From Rhizobium sp. Root1220 (GTDB lineage Bacteria > Pseudomonadota > Alphaproteobacteria > Rhizobiales > Rhizobiaceae), in NCBI RefSeq assembly GCF_001426265.1, contig NZ_LMDG01000007.1, positions 3,470 to 67,469 of the forward strand: DNA of 64,000 nt, read 5' to 3'. This document shows positions 8,797 through 16,938 of this stretch, piece by piece. Below the pieces are notes generated by a model. That model had not been told where the DNA came from. It saw only the letters and a list, made by a program, of their open reading frames with translations, and did not search any database. Position numbers and translations under genes: made by a program. Within the stretch, counting starts at the first letter, position 1. Every line of letters begins with the position of its first letter.

Positions 8797-9954
8797 ATGG
8801 CCAGTAGCACTGGCCAGAACGGTATCGCATGCTCAACTGGATATCAATTCATGGCCGATTACGACCTATACCGCCTCTCGCGCTACAGCAAACCGGACTT
8901 CAAATTGGAGGAACGCAAAAACACCAACCCCGATCCTGCTCGCCGCGCTTTTATTGCACCCAACCTATCCGCTCGCCCGGTCTTCGTGGGACCGGATGCG
9001 GCGATCGAAATCCAAGGCGACGCTGTCCGGGGGTATATCAACGGTGATCCATCCGCGGCCGGAGGCCAGCTGGCTCAGCTGATCGACCGCTATAGGGAGC
9101 GGATCGTTGGCGCGGCCTCGACCTATATCGATAACAGCGCGTTGAAGATCGTGATTGCCGGCACATGGCATCACATCGACTTCAGTTCGGCCCCGAGGTT
9201 CGAGGGCTGTTTGACACACATCGTCGCAAACGACGGCTCGGTGACAACGAAGCTGTATGACGAGCGCGTGTTCGAATGGGACGAGACGCCCTACCGAGCT
9301 GGTCATGGCTTCATCACCTCGACGTTTGGCGAACTGGCCGATTTCGCCGAAGACCTGCACGAGATCGCCGATTATAAAGTCTGCCAAGCGCGGGGGCGAT
9401 ACATTGGCACTAGCGGCCTCCCCGCTGTAGGCGGAATGATATGGGTCACCGATGATGATACGCAGACCCCGGTCCTCTATTCTGCAGCGACGTGCACCTC
9501 CGAGGTCGAGTTCGAGGCTGACTATGAAGAAGAGGAGTATCTCGCCGGCCAGCCGATCATCGGCGACGGCACACTGGCGACAGCCGTCGCCTCGAAGCTG
9601 AATGACCTCGAGACCGAACTAGGCTGGTTCCGAGGACAGGACGTAGACAGGTCCTCCCACCGACCGCGGAAACTCAAACTTCGGGAAGCTCCGGAGGCGA
9701 TCGAGGCGATCGGCTATTGGGTTCAGGTCCGCTCCGGCGAAGACGAACCCAGGTCCGAATTTCGCCTGTTTGGCGGCGTTTCGGAGTGGAAGCACGAGGT
9801 GCTGGAAAAGACCGCCGACGCCGATGCGGACGAATACCTCGGCAACCTTTATGCGAGCGACTGGATTTACGACCCCACACACCAGGAGCCGGATCGCGAA
9901 GTACGTCTTCTGGCATTGGGGCCGCTTCCCGCTCTTTCCTCTCAGCCTCTCTAA
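8797..9954 (+). CDS. Unknown 385-residue protein
   Basis: A soluble acidic protein without a signal peptide or membrane segment and without motifs I recognise. It is rich in aromatic residues and acidic runs such as EFEADYEEEEYL near residue 240. An internal ATG at 8851 (MADYDLYRL) gives a more natural N-terminus and may be the true start; neither start has a good ribosome binding site. It sits between the ClpP-like gene and the broken methyltransferase, all on the plus strand. Codon use and length support a real gene. Function cannot be assigned. Confidence 0.65.
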   Translation: MASSTGQNGIACSTGYQFMADYDLYRLSRYSKPDFKLEERKNTNPDPARRAFIAPNLSARPVFVGPDAAIEIQGDAVRGYINGDPSAAGGQLAQLIDRYRERIVGAASTYIDNSALKIVIAGTWHHIDFSSAPRFEGCLTHIVANDGSVTTKLYDERVFEWDETPYRAGHGFITSTFGELADFAEDLHEIADYKVCQARGRYIGTSGLPAVGGMIWVTDDDTQTPVLYSAATCTSEVEFEADYEEEEYLAGQPIIGDGTLATAVASKLNDLETELGWFRGQDVDRSSHRPRKLKLREAPEAIEAIGYWVQVRSGEDEPRSEFRLFGGVSEWKHEVLEKTADADADEYLGNLYASDWIYDPTHQEPDREVRLLALGPLPALSSQPL

Positions 9955-10126
9955 AGCCGACAACCGCGGAGACCCTCGCCGTCCGCCTTCGGCGGCGGCG
10001 AGGCTATCCCCTACCGGGAAGACCGCATCTCGCTGTCCTACGCCACCGCCCCAAACTATTTTGCGAAATCCCTTCCGAAGGCCTTGAGCGTCGCAAAAAT
10101 TCAGATGACCATGGATCTATCAACTC

Positions 10127-10146
10127 GTTGGGACGAGCGTCCCAAC
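10127..10146. promoter_or_regulatory. Perfect palindrome upstream of the DNA methyltransferase
   Basis: GTTGGGACG at 10127-10135 and CGTCCCAAC at 10138-10146 are perfect 9-bp inverted repeats with a 2-bp spacer, ending 20 bp before the methyltransferase ATG. The symmetry and position fit an operator for a dimeric regulator, or for the methyltransferase acting on its own promoter as some restriction-modification enzymes do. In RNA it would form a hairpin close to the ribosome binding site. Confidence 0.5.
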
Positions 10147-10166
10147 TCAAGGAAAATCAGATATCC

Positions 10167-11122
10167 ATGCATTTCCAACCTGTTCGCGGGAACGCGGAGG
10201 CTATCGGTCTGTGCGAAATCCACACGGCCGACTGTGTCGAAGTACTGCCCGAGATTCCGGATGGATCGATCGACCTTATCGTCACGAGTCCGCCCTACAA
10301 TGTCGGCAAACCCTATGAACCGCGCTCGGCGCTAGACACCTACGTCGACTTTCAGGCGACGGTCATCAACGAATGCTTTCGCGTCCTCAGCGCGAACGGT
10401 TCGATCTGTTGGCAAGTGGGAAACTGGGTCGATGCCGCTGAAATCATACCGCTCGACAGCATCTTCATTCCCATCTTCCGCCGCCTCGGCATGAAAATCA
10501 GAAGCAGGATAGTCTGGACGTTTGGTCACGGGCTGCATTGCACAAAACGGTTTTCCGGACGACACGAAACCGTTATTTGGGCCACCAAGTCCGACGACTA
10601 CCACTTCGATTTGGACAGCATTCGCGTTCCGCAGAAATATCCCAACAAGCGCCATTTCAAGGGCCCCAAGAAAGGTGAACTCAGCGGAAACCCGCTTGGG
10701 AAGAACCCGACGTGTGGGACATTTCCAATGTGAAGAACCGGCATCCCGAAAAAACAAGCCATCCTTGTCAGTTCCCGGAAGACCTCGTCGAGCGCCTTGT
10801 CATTGGTATGTCCAAGCCAGGTCAGACGGTTCTCGATCCATTCGCGGGATCGGGGACTGTCGGCGCGGTGTGCAATCGGCTTGAACGGAGATCGGTTCTC
10901 ATCGAGCGTGCCCCGGAATACGTCTATATCATTCGCAATCGGCTCGGCGGAGCAAACCCGCAAACTCGCACGCAGGTAAACGAGGAAATCACTCTGGATC
11001 CGTCTATCAACGATGTGTTCTCGGTCGATCAAACATCGACGGTAAATCCGGGATCGAACCCCGTCCCCTCGCCTGGATATCCTCGGGCGTTCGAGACTAT
11101 CCTCGTCGAGCCGACCTTGTAG
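10167..11122 (+). pseudogene. DNA adenine methyltransferase, beta class, frameshifted
   Basis: Two overlapping frames together encode one N6/N4 amino-methyltransferase. The first (10167-10733) has the catalytic motif TSPPYN (residues 40-45). The second, entered at about 10709, has DVWDISNVK and then the S-adenosylmethionine motif DPFAGSGT. Motif IV before motif I marks the beta class. The frame breaks in the conserved GKNP-DVWD loop: deleting one base or adding two relative to an ancestor explains it. It may be a real inactivation, a phase-variable state or a sequencing error; there is no homopolymer longer than three bases at the break. The last 31 codons overlap the end of the convergent phosphoesterase gene. 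The Mrr-type gene nearby may once have been balanced by this modification. Confidence 0.75.
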
Positions 11123-11793
11123 TCGCTTCGACGGTGAATGTGCCCGTGCACCCACAATGTCGGTGCCGTCTCGCAAATGAGGTCTTCTAAATCTGACGCA
11201 TAGCAGGCCGAAAGCGGATCGTGCCGAAACCAGTCGGCGACGGAACGTGGCGAAGGCGCGTGGTGCGTTACGACGACAGTCTTTTGACCAGCGCGTCTCC
11301 GGAGTTCTGCCGCGATGAAATCCCTCGTTTCGGCGTGCTTGCGATAGGCGTCAATCGGCTTGAACTTCTGAAACGGCACCTTCGACAATTTGATCTTCTT
11401 GTAGTCGTTCATCCCGCTTCGCGCATACGACATCGCGACTTCAGGATCGCGGCCGAACAGCCGAAAATCGGACCATAAGGTCCCACCGACGAAGACCACG
11501 CCTCCGATCTCCACCGTGTTGTTTTCGAGAAAATGAAAGCTTTGAAAGCCGGCCGCCCGCTCGAGCTCGCGCAAACTTTCGTTGATGGACGAACTGTAGA
11601 ACTCGTGGTTGCCCGCCACGAACACGACCGGAATTCTCCGAGCGACGTTCTCGGTGAACCACTTTATGCTGGGGGTAATACCTCGCGTCAGAACATCGCC
11701 CGCGCACACCACCACGTCAACGTCCTTCGGCGGATCGGCTTTAAACGGAACACCGAATTCAAGATGCAGGTCGGAAAACACCCAAATTTTCAT
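11029..11793 (-). CDS. Calcineurin-like metallophosphoesterase, copy 1
   Basis: A 254-residue cytoplasmic phosphoesterase of the calcineurin-like (Metallophos) superfamily. All metal-binding motifs are present: FSDLHLE (7-12), CAGDV (about 30), AGNHEFY, VTHHAP and VHGHIH. Members hydrolyse phosphomonoesters or phosphodiesters, including nucleotides and nucleic acid ends; the substrate here is unknown. It is clearly paralogous to the gene at 12917-13687, sharing PVVFVAGNHEFY and the C-terminal RGYPGE block. It is the last gene of the operon starting at 16051, separated by about 90 bp from the 327-residue gene. Its 3' end overlaps the convergent methyltransferase frame by 94 bp. Confidence 0.88.
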   Translation of the reverse strand: MKIWVFSDLHLEFGVPFKADPPKDVDVVVCAGDVLTRGITPSIKWFTENVARRIPVVFVAGNHEFYSSSINESLRELERAAGFQSFHFLENNTVEIGGVVFVGGTLWSDFRLFGRDPEVAMSYARSGMNDYKKIKLSKVPFQKFKPIDAYRKHAETRDFIAAELRRRAGQKTVVVTHHAPSPRSVADWFRHDPLSACYASDLEDLICETAPTLWVHGHIHRRSDYKVGSTRIVSNARGYPGEGTGFDPGFTVDV

Positions 11794-11882
11794 TCTGTCA
11801 CCATGGGATCACGCGTGTGAAGCAGGCGACGCACGAGCCGGCTGCCTGAGTTCTGGCCACTACCGCAAGGAACGGACGTCCT

Positions 11883-12866
11883 TCAGTCCCTGACGTCACA
11901 TCCGAGCTCCTGAGGAATGACAATTCTGCCAAATTCCATGCTCATCTGGATCGAAAGAGGTTCTAGCTCGAGAAACAGCGCGCGTCTGCTTTCCTCCGCG
12001 GAAAGCCATCCGTCTCCCAGCCGCCATCGTTTTGCGAACAGTTCAGACAACAAGCGGCGACTTCGGTCTTGCAGGAACACCAAGGCTTCATGTCTCGTCG
12101 CATTGGGGTGTACGTTCCGCCTTGCGAAGCCCACCAGCCCAGCGGCCTCATTTGCGGGCATCGCCGCGATGTCCCTGATTTTCGCCGCGATATCCTCGGG
12201 AACGCTCGATATCGCAGCATCGAGCGCCTCGATGAAACGCTCGTCCTCCGCGAAATTCATTCCGGCCTCGAAAGGGTTATCGCGCCATAGGATCGTTTCA
12301 GCGGCAGCTGTCCAACTACGATACGAAATCAGTCCCAGACTCTGGAAGGCCGGAAACGCCTCCGCCCCCAGGTGGGCCGGAGGGCATCCGTATCCAGCCC
12401 GTATGTTGGCTTTTGGACGCCGTACCGATCTTTTCTTGCCTGTTCTCCCACGTCGCCGATATCTCAGCAGTCCGGACTGGCCCGCCGCCCAGACCACAGC
12501 CGTGGCTATGTCGTCCCATCGCGGAAGTGTCGCTGGCAATGTGGGATCGGAGAGCGGCCTCGCACCGCCGTCTATAACGGTGGCCTGACCCAGCATCGCC
12601 ATAGCTTGGCAAGCGACCTCGTAAGCAGCGATAAAGAGATGTTCCCAGTCGCCGTTCGGGGCGCGCGGTAGCGTGAACCGGAAGAACTCAATCACGGAAA
12701 CCGCCCAGTCGGTCGAAGTCCTGGGATGCCTTTCGGTCTGCTTGACAACAACGATCCGGCGACCTAGCGGCTGAAACCCGATCTCGTCGAGTGCCTCCCC
12801 CAGAGAACCCGGCAAGGCAGTCTGTATTTTCTCGCCTTCCGATGAAGACCGCGAGCGTTTTGCCAT
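11883..12866 (-). CDS. Unknown 327-residue protein between two phosphoesterases
   Basis: A soluble, mostly helical protein of a family I do not recognise. Residues 1-12 are Ser/Lys/Arg-rich, and a basic patch RYRRRGRTGKKRSVRRPK lies near residue 135-155, which could bind nucleic acid. No signal peptide or transmembrane segment is seen. GGGAAGGGCGG precedes the ATG. It follows the second phosphoesterase by about 50 bp and precedes the first, on the same strand, so it is almost certainly part of the AAA/M41 operon. Its position between two paralogous enzymes suggests it is integral to the system. Confidence 0.7.
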   Translation of the reverse strand: MAKRSRSSSEGEKIQTALPGSLGEALDEIGFQPLGRRIVVVKQTERHPRTSTDWAVSVIEFFRFTLPRAPNGDWEHLFIAAYEVACQAMAMLGQATVIDGGARPLSDPTLPATLPRWDDIATAVVWAAGQSGLLRYRRRGRTGKKRSVRRPKANIRAGYGCPPAHLGAEAFPAFQSLGLISYRSWTAAAETILWRDNPFEAGMNFAEDERFIEALDAAISSVPEDIAAKIRDIAAMPANEAAGLVGFARRNVHPNATRHEALVFLQDRSRRLLSELFAKRWRLGDGWLSAEESRRALFLELEPLSIQMSMEFGRIVIPQELGCDVRD

Positions 12867-12916
12867 GATATCCGCCCTTCCCTACAACGATGCGGTGGAG
12901 CCAGGTTTCCCACGGG

Positions 12917-13687
12917 TCAGACTTCGGTGACGAAACCTCGGTCGAATTGCCGATAGCACTCCTCCCCGGGATACCCTCTCGGATTGGCAATCACTCGCGT
13001 GTCGTTGACGGTGTAATCGACGAAATGGTGGACGTGCCCATGTATCCAGAGAGCCGGGCCGCCCGGAGCCATCAAGTCATCGAGGTTCGATGCGAACGCG
13101 GTCGTCGGCAGATCGGTCCGATATTTTTCCTCGACCGACAACATGCTCGGAGCATGATGTGTCACGAAGACAACTTTTTGATCTCGATAGTTCGCGAGGA
13201 CACCTTCCAGAAAACGTCGGCTTTCCTGGTGGATTTTCAGCGAATGTATAGGCTTGAATCGCTGCGACGGTTCATCACCGAAGGCGATCAGCCGGAAATC
13301 GTTCATCGCTTCGGCGGCATTTTGCATCCCCTTTTGCGACCACTCCGGTCCAAACAGGTCGAAATCCGTCCAGAGCGTTGCGCCGGCGAAAACAACCCCG
13401 TCGATCTCCACGCAGCCGTTCTCGAGATAGTAGAGCTCTCCCCTTGCATCGTAGCGGGTCGCGGCAATGTGACCCTGCACGATCTCGCCGTGATAGAACT
13501 CGTGGTTGCCGGCGACGAAAACGACCGGCATGTGGGCGGTGATGCGGTCGTCGAGCCAACGGAGGCTCGGAACGACACCCCGAGTGAAAACATCGCCAGC
13601 GACGACGCAGACGTCGGCCTCTGGAATATCGAGTTTGGCAAGCTCGCTCATGTCGAGGTGGAGATCGGACAGAATCCATAGCTTCAT
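12917..13687 (-). CDS. Calcineurin-like metallophosphoesterase, copy 2
   Basis: A 256-residue metallophosphoesterase with LSDLHLD, AGDVF, AGNHEFY, VTHHAPS and IHGHVHH, a complete set of metal ligands. It is a diverged paralogue of the gene at 11029-11793: same length, same C-terminal NPRGYPGE block. The ATG overlaps the stop codon of the AAA/M41 gene (ATGA at 13684-13687), so the two proteins are probably made in a fixed ratio. Substrate unknown. Retention of two divergent copies in one operon suggests different substrates or a heteromeric complex. Confidence 0.88.
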   Translation of the reverse strand: MKLWILSDLHLDMSELAKLDIPEADVCVVAGDVFTRGVVPSLRWLDDRITAHMPVVFVAGNHEFYHGEIVQGHIAATRYDARGELYYLENGCVEIDGVVFAGATLWTDFDLFGPEWSQKGMQNAAEAMNDFRLIAFGDEPSQRFKPIHSLKIHQESRRFLEGVLANYRDQKVVFVTHHAPSMLSVEEKYRTDLPTTAFASNLDDLMAPGGPALWIHGHVHHFVDYTVNDTRVIANPRGYPGEECYRQFDRGFVTEV

Positions 13688-15621
13688 CAGTTTACCCTCT
13701 CCAGTCGTGGTTGCCGCGCACTTGTGTCGTCGCGGTTTTCTTCTGCGAATTCCGTCGCGGCGGCGACCACGTAGGCTGCCGACTTCAGGAACTCCGAGAC
13801 CTCCGTCCCGGTCATCGTTTTTCGAACGGTGAGCTCGGCCGCGAGCGCCTCGATCGCCGACCTATTTTCAGCGACGATCCTTCGCGTTTCACGCATCCGG
13901 GATGCAAGCAATCGGTCCACGCGCGCCCATAAGTGTGGGCTTCTCAGTCGTAGCCTTGAAAGCTCGTCGTAATCGAAGCGGCTGTGCTCGACGACAAGCG
14001 TCTCACCGAAACCGAGGACGCCCTCGACGAGGGTGGCCAGATATGTTGCCTTGTTAATATCCGCATCTGGATGGCCGGACGCGCCATCGCCGTGCTCGCC
14101 CAAGAGCTCGATCTCTGCAGCCACTCCTGCCAAAGCGACACATATGTCCCCGTGATAGGATCGGGCGGTGCGGCGGGGGCCGGCGTTTTCAAGGCGGACG
14201 GTTCCCAAGTCGAAGCCTTGACCTGAGTCCAATCGATAGCGGTCCGCGATCCTGATGCTTTCGATAGTCCGGCCGAAAGCAAGGGCAACGATTGCATGCC
14301 CGACCTCGTGAATTGAAAGTATTGCCAGTCGGTCTGGAGGGACGACCTGCGTCTCCGGCAGACATGCGAGCACATCGTCGGCAACAACTGCCCGGTTCAA
14401 GCCTCGTGCGCGACGGCGGGTTTCCCGTGCCAGCTGCTCGAGCTCCGCGCCGGACATCCCTCCCGTCTCGTCTGTCAATCGCGTCTCTTGCGAACTCGGG
14501 ATGACCGCCGGGATGTACTGTCGCAAGATGGCAAGCCGGGCCGTTGCGTCCGGAAGAGTAAGTGCGATGTGCCGATCAAACCTCCCTGGTCGAAGGACCG
14601 CGGGGTCTATCATTTCGGGATGGTTCGTGGTGCCGATGACGATAACACCTGATCTCTGGGCCGCTCCGTCCAGGCACTCGAGGAAGCCGTTCACGACCTG
14701 GCGGGTATAGGTGCGCGAGTGAGTATCCCCGATCGTGCGCGACTCGAAGCTGTCGAGCTCATCGACGAGCAAGATAGCCGGTGCGGCGGCCTTCGCCATT
14801 TCGAAGGCTTCGCGCATCGCGGCAAGCATTTCCCCTTGATGCCCTGCGCTTTGCCATCGTGCGTAGGAGCCGTGGATCAGCGGCACGCCACAAGTGGTCG
14901 CAAGAGCCTCGGCGAACCTCGTCTTCCCGACACCGGATGGACCGGACAGCAACAGTCCTGGCTCGACGTCCGTCCACGCGATCTCCCCACGTCGATAGCG
15001 AGCGAGGTCGCGGGCTAATTCAAGACCCCAAAGCTTGGCCTGCCCGTAACCATGGAGTTCCTCCAGACGGATCGACTTCGTTCTCCTTGCCGCGGCTTGT
15101 CGCTTCTCATCCATTTCCGTCAACAGTCGCAGCGACCGCTCGACCGGCCGCCCGCTCCGAAACGCCACCAAGAAATCGTCGAGCGGTTGTTTGGCGATGA
15201 ATTGTGCGTCTCTAAACGAGACCTTGGTCGCAAACGCTTGGTAGATCGCGGCCTTCACCACGCGTGGGTCAAGCTCGTCGATGACGTGGTACACGTCGGC
15301 GAATTCTCGAATTTGATAGGGGACCTGCTTCTCGTCCCTGAATATCAGTACGAGCGCTTTGGGCTCTTGAGCACGGGCCAACAGGGCTCGTTGCTTTTTC
15401 GGTTCCGTGATCTGCTCCACGACCGCATTGCGTCCGCCAGGGAAATTCCCGGTTCTCGAGTCACCGTGCAGGAAGACTTCGCAAGCCGCCTCGATAGCGT
15501 CCGCCAATCCTTCAATTGCGACAACGATGGTAGCCAGGAACTTGGCATCCGCCTGATCGCTGAACGGTCTGAGAAGTCGGTTGACGATGCAGAGCGCCAA
15601 AGCGTGCTTTAATGTCGGCAA
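13687..15621 (-). CDS. AAA+ ATPase fused to an M41 (FtsH-type) zinc peptidase, without membrane anchor
   Basis: A 644-residue ATP-dependent protease. In this numbering Walker A is GPSGVGKT (227-234), Walker B LLVDELD (284-290), the arginine-finger region LRPGRFDRH (343-351), and the zinc site HEVGH (438-442) with a likely third ligand Asp521 in DADINKAT, the position used in FtsH. FtsH proteins have two N-terminal transmembrane helices; this one has instead a soluble 200-residue N-terminal domain of unknown type. I chose the TTG at 15621 because AAAGGAG lies 8 bp before it; the longer frame begins at a TTG (15687) without a site. Its stop overlaps the start of the phosphoesterase gene. Expected to unfold and degrade cytoplasmic proteins; target unknown. 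Confidence 0.85.
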   Translation of the reverse strand: MPTLKHALALCIVNRLLRPFSDQADAKFLATIVVAIEGLADAIEAACEVFLHGDSRTGNFPGGRNAVVEQITEPKKQRALLARAQEPKALVLIFRDEKQVPYQIREFADVYHVIDELDPRVVKAAIYQAFATKVSFRDAQFIAKQPLDDFLVAFRSGRPVERSLRLLTEMDEKRQAAARRTKSIRLEELHGYGQAKLWGLELARDLARYRRGEIAWTDVEPGLLLSGPSGVGKTRFAEALATTCGVPLIHGSYARWQSAGHQGEMLAAMREAFEMAKAAAPAILLVDELDSFESRTIGDTHSRTYTRQVVNGFLECLDGAAQRSGVIVIGTTNHPEMIDPAVLRPGRFDRHIALTLPDATARLAILRQYIPAVIPSSQETRLTDETGGMSGAELEQLARETRRRARGLNRAVVADDVLACLPETQVVPPDRLAILSIHEVGHAIVALAFGRTIESIRIADRYRLDSGQGFDLGTVRLENAGPRRTARSYHGDICVALAGVAAEIELLGEHGDGASGHPDADINKATYLATLVEGVLGFGETLVVEHSRFDYDELSRLRLRSPHLWARVDRLLASRMRETRRIVAENRSAIEALAAELTVRKTMTGTEVSEFLKSAAYVVAAATEFAEENRDDTSARQPRLERVN

Positions 15622-15736
15622 GCGTTCAACTCCTTTGAAACACGGCAATGCATCCCGAGACGCATCGGTTGCTGAGAGGTAATCCAACGATCGAAATTAA
15701 GGACCCCGCACCGAAAGGCGGCCGGGCAAAGGATCG

Positions 15737-16051
15737 CTATATTTGCGGATTGGAAGGTGTGCCGAGGCGATACCATCGCGAGATTGTTCGAGCGATCCCG
15801 CGTTCGGGATCGAAGTAGAAAAGCTCAGACGAAATCGACGCGTGGCCGTCGATGATTTTGGGATGGCCAAATGCGTTTCCCAAAAGACACGGCACTTCCC
15901 GCCTGCTGACTTTGTATTTGTCGATCATGACTGGAATGCTCGAAGGCTGCGGAAAGTTAGGTGCCGACAGATCGATTACCAGAGACTCCAGCTTCTCGAG
16001 CAACGCCCGACGATCGTCGCCGAGGTAGATACCGTTCTGGGTCGCCCTCAT
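15737..16051 (-). CDS. Small protein, DUF6634-like, first gene of the AAA/M41 operon
   Basis: A 104-residue soluble protein. The C-terminal half has the pattern CLLGNAFGHPKIIDGH ... SELFYFDPERG ... ARTISRWYRLG, which resembles from memory the DUF6634 family of small rhizobial proteins; this needs a profile search. No catalytic motif is visible. It begins the minus-strand operon and is divergent from the XRE regulator. The gap to the AAA/M41 start is about 115 bp using the start chosen here. It might be an inhibitor, adaptor or antitoxin-like partner, but the sequence does not show that. Confidence 0.65.
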   Translation of the reverse strand: MRATQNGIYLGDDRRALLEKLESLVIDLSAPNFPQPSSIPVMIDKYKVSRREVPCLLGNAFGHPKIIDGHASISSELFYFDPERGIARTISRWYRLGTPSNPQI

Positions 16052-16136
16052 GTGTGTCTCCGTAATCCAGCATCTGAAGCTATTAAGAATCGGCAGTCGA
16101 TCCCGACCTGTCGATGCCTTTGATTACATCTTTATT

Positions 16137-16176
16137 AACGTATTTCAAGTCATTTAAAACGTATTTTACGTCTTTT
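16137..16176. promoter_or_regulatory. Tandem operator-like repeats between the XRE gene and the operon
   Basis: AACGTATTTCAAGTCATTT (16137-16155) and AACGTATTTTACGTCTTTT (16158-16176) match at 16 of 19 positions with starts 21 bp apart, two helical turns. The second is close to a palindrome (ACGTATTTTACGT). They lie in the AT-rich divergent intergenic region and are good candidates for binding sites of the adjacent XRE repressor. Confidence 0.6.
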
Positions 16177-16211
16177 TTGACTTGCCTCGCGATAACCCGT
16201 TTTTGCAGGTA

Positions 16212-16493
16212 ATGACGACTTTGTTGACAGGCGATCTGATACGGGCCGCGCGAGCGCTCATTGGGATGAGTCAAGTGGATCTCGCCAAGAAGGCGGGTAT
16301 CACCCAGAAGGCGTTGAGCGATTTCGAATTAGGAAAACAGCAGATCACGGCAAGAGCAAACGAGAAGCTCCGCCGGGTTTTCGATGAACAGAAAATTCAG
16401 TTTATTGCGGCGAACGTCGAATCCAGCCACCTCGAAGGGGCCGGCGTCCGGTGGAAACCGTCGCAGCCGAATTCCGGGATCAAGACTCTATAG
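16212..16493 (+). CDS. XRE-family transcriptional regulator
   Basis: A 93-residue DNA-binding protein with a single HTH_3 (Cro/CI-type) domain at residues 8-60: IRAARALIGMSQVDLAKKAG forms the first helices and SDFELGKQQ the end of the recognition unit. The upstream-extended frame begins at 16182, but the ATG at 16212 gives a standard N-terminus (MTTLLTGDLI). The tail beyond residue 70 is unknown. It is divergent from the DUF6634-like/AAA/M41 operon and separated by the tandem repeats at 16137-16176, so it probably controls both units. Confidence 0.8.
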   Translation: MTTLLTGDLIRAARALIGMSQVDLAKKAGITQKALSDFELGKQQITARANEKLRRVFDEQKIQFIAANVESSHLEGAGVRWKPSQPNSGIKTL

Positions 16494-16938
16494 TACGCGA
16501 GCGCGCAATCCGGCTGACTGATCGCCGATCGAGGCCATCGCGCATGGAACAACGGTATCCGCGTCACTACGTTGCCTTACCGGACGAGTTTTTCAGGCTG
16601 CGAGGCCCCAGGTCAAAGATGGCCCAGATCCGCCTGAGCGAGGAGTAACTTTTAGGAGTAAGAAAGGCTAAGAGGCTGATTTCGCTTCCTTCTAGGAAAG
16701 GTTTTTTTCCTCCTTCGGCGCGACGAGCGGTTGCTCGTGACTATAACTGGCCGAACAGCAGCAGCAGCCGGCGGATTTCTCGCTGCTGCTGCAACAAACT
16801 GGCCAGCGTGGTTCTGAACTCAAACAACTAGGCAGAGGCCGTGACCGTTGGCCGTCCGCTGTTGGCGAATCGTCGGTTTTCGCGCAGCCGCGCTGGCCCT
16901 GCCCTTGATGAGCGACGCGAGCGATCTAACTCGACTGC
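16494..16938. other. Gene-poor stretch at the right end of the island
   Basis: No convincing gene is seen in these 445 bases. A short frame ending near 16648 (MEQRYPRHYVALPDEFF from about 16544) could be a relic but has no supporting context. The stretch holds the CAG/CTG hairpin at 16758-16792. Confidence 0.5.
16758..16792. repeat. CAG/CTG inverted repeat
   Basis: GCAGCAGCAGC (16758-16768) and GCTGCTGCTGC (16782-16792) are perfect 11-bp arms made of triplet repeats around a 13-nt loop. It can form a stable hairpin on either strand. No T-run follows, so it is not a standard intrinsic terminator. Confidence 0.6.

Noticed and set aside
11040..11065. A tRNA T-loop-like sequence (GGGGTTCGATCCC on the minus strand)
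   Set aside because: It lies inside the C-terminal coding part of the phosphoesterase (GTGFDPGF), and no acceptor or anticodon arms can be drawn around it.
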